Shown in pieces: positions 5,370 through 11,314 of a stretch of DNA of 11,314 nucleotides. The first letter of the stretch is position 1. Each line of letters starts with the position of its first letter. The notes below the pieces were generated by a model. That model made no database searches. It was given only the letters and a program-made list of their open reading frames with translations, and had not been told where the DNA came from. Where the stretch lies: assembly GCA_938003595.1 (NCBI GenBank), contig CALKYH010000068.1:1-11314 (forward strand). Reading direction: 5' to 3'. The position numbers were made by a program, and so were the translations under genes. The stretch is from an uncultured bacterium (GTDB taxonomy: Bacteria; Planctomycetota; Phycisphaerae; Phycisphaerales; UBA1924).

Positions 5370-8285
5370 ATGCACTCCATGCGTCAGTCCACGCTCGGAC
5401 GCCTGCTCGCCGTCATTGGCGCTCTCGCCGCCGCGAGCGGGCCCGCCTCGTCCGAAACGATCCTCGCCTTTGCGGCGAAGGACAACACGCTCTACGAGGA
5501 CTCCTTCGGCCTGCTAAGCAACGGCGCCGGCGAGCACTTCTTCGTCGGCGTGAACAACATGAACGCGATCCGGCGCGGCCTGATCGAGTTCGATCTCGGC
5601 GCCATCCCCCCGGGCTCGACGATCACAGGCGTCTCGCTCCAGCTGTACATGTCGCGCGCGAATCAGGCCGGGCCGGAGCCGGCCTCGCTGCATCGGGCGC
5701 TCGCGGAATGGGGCGAGGCGGAATCGGTCGCGGACGGAGAGGAGGGCGCCGGCGCCTTCCCCATGCAGGGCGACGCCACCTGGCTCAACACCTTCTACGA
5801 CACGCAGACCTGGTCGACGCCCGGAGGCGACTTCTCGCCAGCCGCGAGCGCGACGGTCATCGTGGGCAGCAACGGCGTCTACACATGGTCCACCTCGGCG
5901 ATGGTCGCCGAGGTGCAGGCATGGGTGAACGACCCGGCCAGCAACCACGGGTGGGTCGTCGTGGGCAACGAGTCGACATTCCCGACGGCGCTGCGCTTCG
6001 ACACGCACGAGGTGTCGCAGGCGAACCGGCGGCCTGTCCTGACCATCCAGTTCACCTCGCCGCTGCCCACCGGCGCCTGCTGCCTCGACGGGGGCGTGTG
6101 CGTCGAGACCGACGCGACCACATGCGCCAGCCTCGGCGGTTTCTACCAGGGCGACGGGACGGACTGCAGCCCGAACCCCTGTCCGCAACCGACCGGCGCG
6201 TGCTGCCTCGGCGACGGGACCTGCATCCTGGCGACGCACGACGACTGCATGGCCATGGGCGGCATGTTCGTCGGTCCGGGGACGGACTGCGACCCGAATC
6301 CGTGCCAGCTCGTGCTCACGCCGTATCTGGATCCGCTGCCGCTGCCCGCCGTCGCGCAGCCGATCTCCGGGCAGCCGGGCGGCGCGGCGCACTACGAGAT
6401 CGCGATGATCGAGACCTTCCAGCAGTTGCACAGCGAGCTGCCGCCGACCCGCGTCTGGGGCTACGCGGGCTCCTATCCCGGCCCGACGATCGAGGCGCGG
6501 CGGGGCGAGCCCGTGACCGTCACATGGATCAACGACCTGCGGGACGAACAGGGCGTTCTGCGCACCACGCATGTGCTGCCCGTCGACGAATGCCTGCACG
6601 GCCCCGACATGACCGGGCAGGCGCCGGTGACGGTGGTGCACCTGCACGGCGGGCATGTGCCGCCGGAGAGCGACGGCTATCCCGAGGAGGCGTTCCCTCC
6701 GGGGATGCAGTCGCCGCTGTACACCTACCCGAATCATCAGCCCGCGGCGACGATCTGGTACCACGACCACGGGCTCGGCATCACCCGCCTGAATGTCCAC
6801 ATGGGGCTCGCCGGCTTCTACCTGATCCGCGACGACATCGAGGATGCGCTCGATCTCCCGCGCGGAGAGTTCGAGATCCCGCTCGCCATCCAGGATCGTT
6901 CCTTCAACGCCGACGGCTCGTTCGCGTACCCGGACGCCTGGCAGGAGCACTTCTTCGGCGACTTCGTGCTCGTGAACGGCAAGGTCTGGCCGTACCTGGA
7001 GGTCAAGCCGGGCAAGTACCGCTTCCGCATGCTCAACGGCTCGAACTCGCGGTTCTACTCGCTGTCGCTCTCGAACGGGCGCAGCTTCGTGCAGATCGGC
7101 AGCGACGGCGGCCTGCTGCCGGCGCCCGTGACGCGCTCCATCGTCACCTTCGGCCCCGGAGAGCGGATCGACACCATCGTCGATTTCGAAGGACTCGCCC
7201 CCGGGACTGAGGTCCTTCTGACGAACAGCGCTCCGGCGCCTTTCCCGGGCGTGCCCGGCGAGGGCGTGATCCCCGATGTGATGAAGTTCGTGGTGGTCGC
7301 CGGCGCGGCCGACACGGACGCCGTGCCCGCGACGCTGGCGGAGGTGCCCGTGATCCCCGAGGCCGAGTCGGAGGCGGATCGGGACTTCATCCTCCGCCGG
7401 ATGAACGCCGGCGGCGCCGGTCACGAGGGCTGTCCGACGAGTCTCTGGGCGATCAACGACCTGCTGTGGGACGACATCACCGAGTTCCCGCGGCTCGGCG
7501 GGGTCGAGATCTGGTCGTTCGTCAACGCGTCGGGCATCACGCACCCGATGCACATGCACCTTGTCCAGTTCCAGGCGCTCGACCGGCAGCCGTTCGAGCT
7601 GGTCAGCGGCGAGCCCGTGCCCACGGGCCCGCGTGTCCCGCTGCCGCCCGAAGAGCGCGGCTGGAAGGACACGGTCCTGGTTCCGCCGAACGAGATCGTG
7701 CGCGTCATCGCCCGGTTCGAGGACTACACGGGTCTGTTCCCCTACCACTGCCACATCCTCGAGCACGAGGACCACGAGATGATGCGGCAGTTCCAGGTTG
7801 TGTGCGTTGCGCCGAATATCGGTTCCGGCCCGGCTGTCCAGAACTTCGTCGTCGGCGGCGACGCGATGTTCAGCGTCAGCGCCACACTGGGGCCGCTGAC
7901 CTACCAGTGGCGGCGCGACGGCCAGCCGATCGCCGACGGACCCGGCGGCGCGTCGCCGGGGGGCGGAACGGTGTCGGGCGCACACGAGGCGACGCTGCTG
8001 ATCGAGGGGCTGACCGGCTCCGACGCCGGCGACTACGACTGCGTCGTGAGCAATCAGTGCGATGCCTCCACCACGGCGCCCGCGATCCTCACGGTGCGCT
8101 GCGTCGGCGACGCCGACGGCGACGGGCAGATCAACTTCGTCGACCTCAACGCGCTCCTGGGCGACTACCAGACGCAGGTCGCGCCGTTCACCTTGACGGA
8201 TTTCAGCGGCGACGGCGTCGTCAATTTCCAGGACTTGAATCTGCTGCTGGGCGTATACAACCTGAGCTGCCCGCCGTCACGGTGA
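5370..8285 (+). CDS. Secreted mosaic laccase: DNRLRE domain, Cys-rich repeats, CotA-type multicopper oxidase, Ig-like and dockerin-like domains
   Basis: The product has 971 residues. The ATG at 5370 follows a strong GGAGGAG. Order: signal peptide (1 to about 28); a DNRLRE-like beta domain (about 29-230, with RRGLIEFDLGAIPPGSTITG); two Cys-rich TGACC repeats (234-272 and 275-313, eight Cys each in a similar order); a three-cupredoxin oxidase of CotA/bilirubin-oxidase type (about 314-808); an Ig-like domain (about 812-910, ending DAGDYDCVVSN); and a dockerin-like pair of calcium loops (911-971) starting at Cys911. Copper ligands are complete: H424-L-H426, H465-D-H467, H725-P-M-H728-M-H730, and H793-C794-H795 with H799 and axial M804. 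The family oxidises phenolics, bilirubin or metal ions while reducing O2 to water. Its real substrate is unknown. It is probably exported and anchored outside the cell. The oxidase core is near the usual CotA length of about 510 residues; the flanking modules nearly double the protein. No copper-homeostasis gene lies nearby. Confidence 0.9.
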   Translation: MHSMRQSTLGRLLAVIGALAAASGPASSETILAFAAKDNTLYEDSFGLLSNGAGEHFFVGVNNMNAIRRGLIEFDLGAIPPGSTITGVSLQLYMSRANQAGPEPASLHRALAEWGEAESVADGEEGAGAFPMQGDATWLNTFYDTQTWSTPGGDFSPAASATVIVGSNGVYTWSTSAMVAEVQAWVNDPASNHGWVVVGNESTFPTALRFDTHEVSQANRRPVLTIQFTSPLPTGACCLDGGVCVETDATTCASLGGFYQGDGTDCSPNPCPQPTGACCLGDGTCILATHDDCMAMGGMFVGPGTDCDPNPCQLVLTPYLDPLPLPAVAQPISGQPGGAAHYEIAMIETFQQLHSELPPTRVWGYAGSYPGPTIEARRGEPVTVTWINDLRDEQGVLRTTHVLPVDECLHGPDMTGQAPVTVVHLHGGHVPPESDGYPEEAFPPGMQSPLYTYPNHQPAATIWYHDHGLGITRLNVHMGLAGFYLIRDDIEDALDLPRGEFEIPLAIQDRSFNADGSFAYPDAWQEHFFGDFVLVNGKVWPYLEVKPGKYRFRMLNGSNSRFYSLSLSNGRSFVQIGSDGGLLPAPVTRSIVTFGPGERIDTIVDFEGLAPGTEVLLTNSAPAPFPGVPGEGVIPDVMKFVVVAGAADTDAVPATLAEVPVIPEAESEADRDFILRRMNAGGAGHEGCPTSLWAINDLLWDDITEFPRLGGVEIWSFVNASGITHPMHMHLVQFQALDRQPFELVSGEPVPTGPRVPLPPEERGWKDTVLVPPNEIVRVIARFEDYTGLFPYHCHILEHEDHEMMRQFQVVCVAPNIGSGPAVQNFVVGGDAMFSVSATLGPLTYQWRRDGQPIADGPGGASPGGGTVSGAHEATLLIEGLTGSDAGDYDCVVSNQCDASTTAPAILTVRCVGDADGDGQINFVDLNALLGDYQTQVAPFTLTDFSGDGVVNFQDLNLLLGVYNLSCPPSR

Positions 8286-8306
8286 GAGCTCGGCGCCGGC
8301 AGGAAC

Positions 8307-8341
8307 GACCGCGGCCCCGGCGAATCGCCGGGGCCGCGGTC
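8307..8341. terminator. Convergent-gene hairpin terminator (repeat copy 2)
   Basis: This is the longest stem of the repeated hairpin, 17 bp from GACCGCGG at 8307 to CCGCGGTC ending at 8341, around the same AAT-centred core. It lies between the laccase stop (8285) and the end of the converging gene (8375), where one structure can serve both strands. There is no T-tract on either side, so its efficiency is uncertain. Confidence 0.6.
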
Positions 8342-8374
8342 CATCTGAGTGGATCGTTCAAGGCGTAGAGGGCT

Positions 8375-9136
8375 TCAGCGGCGGCGGCGGCCAAGGACAA
8401 GGGCGGACGCAGCGAAGAGGGCGAGCGTCCCGGGCGTCGGCACCCGCCGCACGACCAGGTTGTCGTACTGCATGACGCCGATCGGACCGTCGCCGGTGAA
8501 GCCGGCGAACTCGAAACCGATGATGAACAGGCCGATGGAGGCGTCGTCGAGGATCTCGACGTCATCGGCGAGCTGCGCGCCGTTCGCCCAGATATCGACG
8601 GTGTCGGCGTCGAGATCGAAGACGGCGCGGTAGTTGATCAGTTCGCCGGCTGCGTAGGAAAAGGGCGTGAAGATGGAGTCGCCCGACCCGTGGGCGAGGG
8701 TCTCGATCGCCCCGCTCCCGTCGGTGGCGGTGACCAGATCGAACACCCTCTCCGCCGCTCCGCCGACGGCGCTTCCTTCGCGAAGATAGATGTGGTACTG
8801 GCCGAGCGATTCGAAGAGGACATCGACGCTCATCTCCACCAGTCCGCTGCTCCAGCTCACGCCGCGGTCGAAGCCCATGTCGGGAGCCTCGCCGGCGTCG
8901 CCGTCGAGCCGGCAGAACTGCCCGGTCAGCAGGGTCGGCGCCGTCACGGTGCTCGAGTCCTCAACGGTCGCGGTGAGATTCAGGTCGATCCAGGCCGGGT
9001 GGGTTTGGTTGGCGAGCTGCGGCGGCGGGGCGCCGAGCGTCATTCCTTCGAAGTCGGCGTGGAACAGCGTCTGTCCCTGGGCAAGAGGCGACAACATCGC
9101 GGCGCCCACAGCGCCGACCAGGATCCGGTTGACCAT
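8375..9136 (-). CDS. Exported lectin-like protein with PEP-CTERM-type sorting tail
   Basis: The product has 253 residues, read on the minus strand from the ATG at 9136-9134, which has AAGGAGAG about 7 nt upstream. An in-frame ATG at 9259 would add 41 residues rich in Arg and Pro ahead of the signal peptide and is rejected. Residues 1 to about 22 form a signal peptide (MVNRILVGAVGAAMLSPLAQG). The mature start LFHADFEGMTLG and the beta-rich body (YHIYLREGSAVGG, GELINYRAVFDLDADTVDIWANG, IGFEFAGFTGDGPIGVMQYDNLVV) resemble concanavalin-A-like lectin/laminin-G sandwich domains. This is a fold-level guess without identifiable ligand residues. Residues 232-253 (VPTPGTLALFAASALVLG then RRRR) form a PEP-CTERM-like tripartite tail with PTPG in place of the usual PEP. 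The family is thought to be processed by an exosortase, which is not present in this window. It converges on the laccase gene. Confidence 0.82.
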   Translation of the reverse strand: MVNRILVGAVGAAMLSPLAQGQTLFHADFEGMTLGAPPPQLANQTHPAWIDLNLTATVEDSSTVTAPTLLTGQFCRLDGDAGEAPDMGFDRGVSWSSGLVEMSVDVLFESLGQYHIYLREGSAVGGAAERVFDLVTATDGSGAIETLAHGSGDSIFTPFSYAAGELINYRAVFDLDADTVDIWANGAQLADDVEILDDASIGLFIIGFEFAGFTGDGPIGVMQYDNLVVRRVPTPGTLALFAASALVLGRRRR

Positions 9137-9430
9137 TCTGACTCTCCTTCTGTTGATGGGCGTCGGCCGTGTGCAACGGACGACAGGGTTCCATGCGGCT
9201 GCGCTCGTTCCAGTCGACAACCGCAGAGGAATCATCCGATTGCAGGAGGGTCGCGCCAACCCTCATGTCGGCCGATTGGCACATTTTCCGGGCCTTCTTG
9301 TCGAGAACGGCGCACGCATGGCCCCGGCGGCAGAGATCCATCCCCCCGGATGCGCGAACAACCCACGAACAAGGATTCACGCGCACGGCGTGATGGTGCG
9401 CGTCGCGCCGATGGTCTCCCACAAACGAAC
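9137..9430 (-). other. Non-coding gap upstream of the lectin-like gene
   Basis: These 294 nt separate the lectin-like gene from the bL31 terminator. I see no convincing gene and no clear -35/-10 pair on the minus strand, although the lectin-like gene's promoter should lie here because a terminator precedes it. Two hairpins are visible: GAGGGT/ACCCTC at 9246-9264 (6 bp, 7-nt loop) and ACGCGCAC/GTGCGCGT at 9379-9403 (8 bp, 9-nt loop). Confidence 0.5.
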
Positions 9431-9457
9431 GCGGCCCCGGCGAATCGCCGGGGCCGC
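9431..9457 (-). terminator. Terminator of the bL31 gene (repeat copy 3)
   Basis: The same 13-bp stem as at 5147 and 8311 begins 30 nt after the bL31 stop on the minus strand. Flanking C9430/G9458 extends it to 14 bp. Read on the minus strand it is followed by GTTCGTTTGT, a moderately T-rich tail that suits an imperfect intrinsic terminator. The core is in the same plus-strand orientation as the other two copies although the gene it serves runs the other way. Confidence 0.65.
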
Positions 9458-9487
9458 GGTGGTTTCGGGATGGAGTCGGGGGCTGGC

Positions 9488-9712
9488 TTACTTCTTCTTG
9501 GACTGGAAGTAGTTGCCGCCGAACTTGCGGGTGAACTTCTCGACGCGGCCCGCGGAGTCGACGAAGGTCGACTTGCCGGTGAAGAACGGGTGCGAGCCGG
9601 ACCAGACATCGACATGCATCTCGGGCACGGTGGCGCCGACGGTCATGACGACCTCGCCGTTGTAGTAGACCTTGCAGTTGGGGTAGTACTTGGGGTGGAT
9701 CTTGTCCTTCAT
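9488..9712 (-). CDS. rpmE: Large-subunit ribosomal protein bL31, cysteine-poor form
   Basis: The product has 74 residues, starting at the ATG at 9712-9710 with GGAG about 8 nt upstream. An in-frame ATG at 9808 gives a 32-residue Pro/Arg-rich extension not seen in bL31. It begins MKDKIHPKYYP and contains HPFFTGKSTF and GRVEKFTRKFG, the family's conserved blocks. bL31 sits at the 50S central protuberance and contributes to an intersubunit bridge. Zinc-binding bL31 carries CxC and CxxC motifs, with the second in the form CSKCHPF. Here that site reads WSGSHPF and only Cys13 remains, so this is a zinc-independent (C-minus) form, though its short length resembles type A. The C-terminus is lysine-rich (QSKKK), as expected for an rRNA-binding tail. 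It appears monocistronic, with its own terminator at 9431-9457 and a divergent neighbour upstream. Confidence 0.95.
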   Translation of the reverse strand: MKDKIHPKYYPNCKVYYNGEVVMTVGATVPEMHVDVWSGSHPFFTGKSTFVDSAGRVEKFTRKFGGNYFQSKKK

Positions 9713-9779
9713 GGCGTCGCTCCAACTGGCAGATGGGGCCCGGGGAACTCCAGGAAATGGGTCTCGACCGGGGGCCCGG

Positions 9780-9808
9780 ACAATATCAGGGCGCCGGGGG
9801 GCGGACAA
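9780..9808 (-). promoter_or_regulatory. Possible bL31 promoter
   Basis: Read on the minus strand, TTGTCC (9808-9803) and TATTGT (9785-9780) are separated by 17 bp and would start transcription about 60 nt before the bL31 ATG. This is the most AT-rich spot in an otherwise very GC-rich stretch. The match to consensus is moderate. Confidence 0.3.
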
Positions 9809-9940
9809 CCGTTCTCGGATGTTGGTTCTGGCCTGGACCCGCCCGCGTGAGCCCCGGCAGCAGGATTGCCCGCGGCCCGGGCGAAATCGGGGTGCCGGGG
9901 CGCGCTGGGGCCGAACTGGCAGAAAATCTGCTTGCTTGGA
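9809..9940. other. Divergent intergenic region, no gene seen
   Basis: This stretch between the bL31 promoter candidate and the peroxidase promoter has no reading frame with a ribosome-binding site or family resemblance. It is G/C-rich with runs such as GCCCGCGGCCCGGGC and becomes less GC-rich towards 9915-9940, just before the peroxidase promoter. Confidence 0.45.
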
Positions 9941-9970
9941 TTGACATAGACAGACTGGTCTGTATATTCT
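9941..9970 (+). promoter_or_regulatory. Peroxidase/TetR promoter with TetR-type operator in the spacer
   Basis: TTGACA (9941-9946, exact consensus) and TATATT (9965-9970) are separated by 18 bp. Across the spacer lies a 22-bp dyad at 9946-9967: ATAGACAGAC, TG, GTCTGTATAT, with 9 of 10 base pairs symmetric. Size, symmetry and position between -35 and -10 are typical of a TetR-family operator, so a bound dimer would block RNA polymerase. The probable ligand protein is the TetR-family product encoded at 10730-11308. Confidence 0.8.
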
Positions 9971-9990
9971 CGTTCATGGGCCCGTGAACG
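9971..9990 (+). promoter_or_regulatory. Second dyad at the probable transcription start of the peroxidase unit
   Basis: CGTTCATGGG / CCCGTGAACG is a 20-bp dyad with one T-G mismatch, beginning directly after the -10 box and covering the expected start near 9976-9978. It could be a second operator or, if transcribed, a 5'-end mRNA hairpin. Its half-site differs from that of the 9946-9967 dyad, which argues against the same protein binding both. Confidence 0.4.
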
Positions 9991-10077
9991 GCCCGCGGCG
10001 GACAGATCGGGCGTCGGATGTTCCGGCGTTGGCGAATCCCACCGCGGGAAGCAGAGAAGCCCGGAAGGAGATCCCAC

Positions 10078-10629
10078 ATGGCTCGCATCAACCTGATCGA
10101 CCCCGTGAACGCCACCGGCAAGGCCGCGGAGCAGCTGGCCGCCGTCAAGAGCAAGCTCGGCCTGGTCCCGAACATGACCAAGGCGATGGCGAACAACCCG
10201 GCGACGCTGGGCGCCTACCTGGCGTTCAGCGGCGAGCTGGGCAAGGGCGTCCTGCCCGCGAAGGTGCGGGAGCAGATCTCGATCCTGATCGCGGAGCTGA
10301 ACGCCTGCACCTACTGCCTGTCGGCGCACAGCGCGATCGGCAAGGCGCTGGGGCTGAGCCCGGCGGAGCTGGCGGCGGCGCGGGGCGGAGACTCCGAGAA
10401 CGCCAAGAGCGCCGCGGCCCTGCGGTTCGCGCAGGAGACGCTGCACGGCAAGGGCGAGGTCTCGGACGAGGCGTTCGAGCGCGTCCGCGCCGCGGGCTGG
10501 TCGGACGGTGAGATCGCCGAGATCGTGGCGAATGTGGCGCTGAATGTGTTCACGAACTTCGTGAACAAGGCGTTCGAGGTCGAGGTGGACTTCCCCAAGG
10601 TCGTGCCGCAGACGGCCGGGGCGGTCTGA
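10078..10629 (+). CDS. AhpD-like alkylhydroperoxidase / carboxymuconolactone decarboxylase family protein
   Basis: The product has 183 residues from the ATG at 10078, which has AAGGAG 7 nt upstream. The in-frame ATG at 10018 lacks a site and would add 20 basic residues. The protein is helical with the AhpD-type active site: Glu65, Cys77-Thr-Tyr-Cys80 and His84 (CTYCLSAHS). Spacing matches the Glu-N11-CxxC-N3-His layout known from AhpD, where the cysteine pair reduces peroxides or recycles AhpC and the Glu/His relay activates the thiol. True gamma-carboxymuconolactone decarboxylases lack this CxxC, so a redox role is more likely. The N-terminal LGLVPNMTKAMANNP block is typical of peroxidase-related members of the family. 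It is cytoplasmic, with no signal peptide. It is the first gene behind the TetR-type promoter and lies 100 nt upstream of the regulator. The physiological substrate is unknown, and no ahpC is in the window. Confidence 0.92.
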   Translation: MARINLIDPVNATGKAAEQLAAVKSKLGLVPNMTKAMANNPATLGAYLAFSGELGKGVLPAKVREQISILIAELNACTYCLSAHSAIGKALGLSPAELAAARGGDSENAKSAAALRFAQETLHGKGEVSDEAFERVRAAGWSDGEIAEIVANVALNVFTNFVNKAFEVEVDFPKVVPQTAGAV

Positions 10630-10663
10630 CCGCACGGCGATCGGACGAACCGAGGACACCAGA

Positions 10664-10703
10664 CGCCGGGTCGGCCTGCCTCCTGCGAGCGGCCGGCCCG
10701 GCG
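10664..10703 (+). promoter_or_regulatory. Intergenic hairpin between peroxidase and regulator genes
   Basis: CGCCGGGTCGGCC (10664-10676) pairs with GGCCGGCCCGGCG (10691-10703) over 13 bp with one U-G wobble and a 14-nt loop. Only TT follows, so termination would be partial. A stem of this strength within an operon could stabilise the upstream peroxidase message or reduce read-through into the repressor gene, giving more enzyme than regulator. Confidence 0.55.
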
Positions 10704-10729
10704 TTGACGGATGGCGAGGGATCGCGACG

Positions 10730-11308
10730 ATGGACGGCATGACCACGGCACGGAAGGACTCGGCGAGGGAGCGGATCTTGGAGGCCGCGCTCAAGCTGTT
10801 CTACGAGCGCGGGGTGAACGCCGTAGGGATCGACACGGTCATCGAGCAGGCCGGTGTCGCGAAGATGTCGCTGTACAAGCACTTCAAGTCGAAGGACGAG
10901 CTGATCGCGGCGTTCCTTCGGGAGCGCGACCAGCGCTGGCGGGCGAGCTTCGTGGAAGCGGTCGAGGCGCTGGCGAGCGATCCGCGCGGGCGGCTGCTCG
11001 CGGCGTTCGACGCGCTGGCGGCGAAGATCGAGGCGGAGGACTACCGCGGCTGCGCGTTCATCAACGCGGTCGGGGAGCTGGCCGACCCCGCGCACCCGGG
11101 ACGGCGCGTCTGCGACGAGCATGTCGCCTGGCTGCGCGGGTACTTCCTGAACCTGCTGCGCGAGGCGGGCGCGGCGAACCCGGAGGCCAAGGCGGGCATG
11201 TTCGTCACGCTCATGCAGGGCGCCCTGTCCGTGTGCGCCACCGAGCGATCGACGCGCGCGGCGATCGAGGCCCGGGGCGCGGCGGAGGCGATCCTGAGCG
11301 GCGCCTAG
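10730..11308 (+). CDS. TetR/AcrR-family transcriptional regulator
   Basis: The product has 192 residues and is complete, ending six bases before the window edge. The ATG at 10730 has GAGGG 8-10 nt upstream. The ATG at 10739 is a weaker alternative that would drop three residues. Residues about 12-60 are a TetR_N helix-turn-helix (RILEAALKLFYERG, then GIDTVIEQAGVAKMSLYKHF and KSKDELIAAFL). The remainder is an all-helical ligand-binding and dimerisation domain with RGCAFINAVGELADPAHPG around Cys108, a pattern seen in one large subgroup of the family. Other cysteines are at 128 and 169. TetR proteins normally repress by binding a palindrome as a dimer and release it on ligand binding. Its target is probably the dyad at 9946-9967, making the unit autoregulated. 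The ligand is not deducible; a thiol-based signal through Cys108 is possible. Confidence 0.93.
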   Translation: MDGMTTARKDSARERILEAALKLFYERGVNAVGIDTVIEQAGVAKMSLYKHFKSKDELIAAFLRERDQRWRASFVEAVEALASDPRGRLLAAFDALAAKIEAEDYRGCAFINAVGELADPAHPGRRVCDEHVAWLRGYFLNLLREAGAANPEAKAGMFVTLMQGALSVCATERSTRAAIEARGAAEAILSGA

Positions 11309-11314
11309 GGCGCG

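Noticed and set aside
6069..6308. Two Cys-rich repeats considered as a possible separate small-protein gene or a zinc-finger pair
   Set aside because: They are in frame inside the laccase gene with no stop or start between modules, and an exported protein makes structural disulfides more likely than zinc binding.
5514..7985. Long minus-strand open frame opposite the laccase (about 823 codons)
   Set aside because: The sense strand carries intact copper-ligand motifs. The antisense product is Arg/His/Val-rich with no recognisable domain.
5147..9460. Three hairpin repeats considered as a CRISPR-like array or mobile-element ends
   Set aside because: Spacing is kilobases and irregular, each copy lies at a gene end, and no transposase or cas gene is present.
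8690..9850. Plus-strand open frame across the lectin-like and bL31 genes
   Set aside because: It overlaps two confidently identified minus-strand genes, has no ribosome-binding site and crosses a terminator hairpin.
10078..10629. Assignment as gamma-carboxymuconolactone decarboxylase of aromatic degradation
   Set aside because: The AhpD-type Glu65, Cys77, Cys80 and His84 set and a TetR stress-type neighbour favour a peroxidase role, and no aromatic-catabolism genes are nearby.
9709..10794. Minus-strand open frame (361 codons) over the peroxidase and its promoter
   Set aside because: It runs antisense through the CxxC peroxidase, the promoter and the operator. Composition is Arg/Leu/Ala-rich without a domain.

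Overview
The window is GC-rich DNA that looks like a chromosomal segment from a planctomycete, most likely class Phycisphaerae. This rests on protein style rather than on a marker gene. Secreted proteins end in dockerin-like calcium-binding repeats bracketed by cysteines or in a PEP-CTERM-like tail. One protein carries NxxGxxxF tandem repeats, another a planctomycete-type parallel beta-helix, and another Cys-rich TGACC repeats.

Layout. Positions 91-5113 hold three exported proteins on the + strand: a tandem pair of paralogous NxxGxxxF-repeat/dockerin proteins (91-1842, 2053-3810) and a right-handed beta-helix protein (3905-5113), closed by an intrinsic terminator at 5147-5182. A well-formed sigma70-type promoter (5277-5306) then drives a 971-residue mosaic protein whose core is a CotA-type three-domain laccase with all copper ligands intact (5370-8285). 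A convergent exported lectin-like protein with a C-terminal sorting tail (8375-9136, - strand) follows, then ribosomal protein bL31 in a cysteine-poor, apparently zinc-free form (9488-9712, - strand). Divergent from bL31 is a two-gene unit: an AhpD-like CxxC peroxidase (10078-10629) and a TetR-family repressor (10730-11308).

How the parts fit. The first 9.1 kb encodes cell-surface or periplasmic proteins of mostly unknown role. Three of them share the same C-terminal dockerin-like module, suggesting a common retention or attachment route. The last 1.4 kb looks like a self-contained oxidative or electrophile stress circuit: a promoter with a TetR-type dyad in its -35/-10 spacer, a second dyad at the probable transcription start, the peroxidase, an intergenic hairpin, and the probable repressor.

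Regulatory structure is unusually visible. Three identical 30-nt copies of one palindromic hairpin sit at gene ends (5147, 8311, 9431), and a 41-nt hairpin reaches into the Shine-Dalgarno of the beta-helix gene. No mobile element, CRISPR array, tRNA or rRNA was seen. The most unusual items are the laccase architecture, the repeated hairpin, the tandem eight-unit repeat proteins and the autoregulatory peroxidase/TetR unit.
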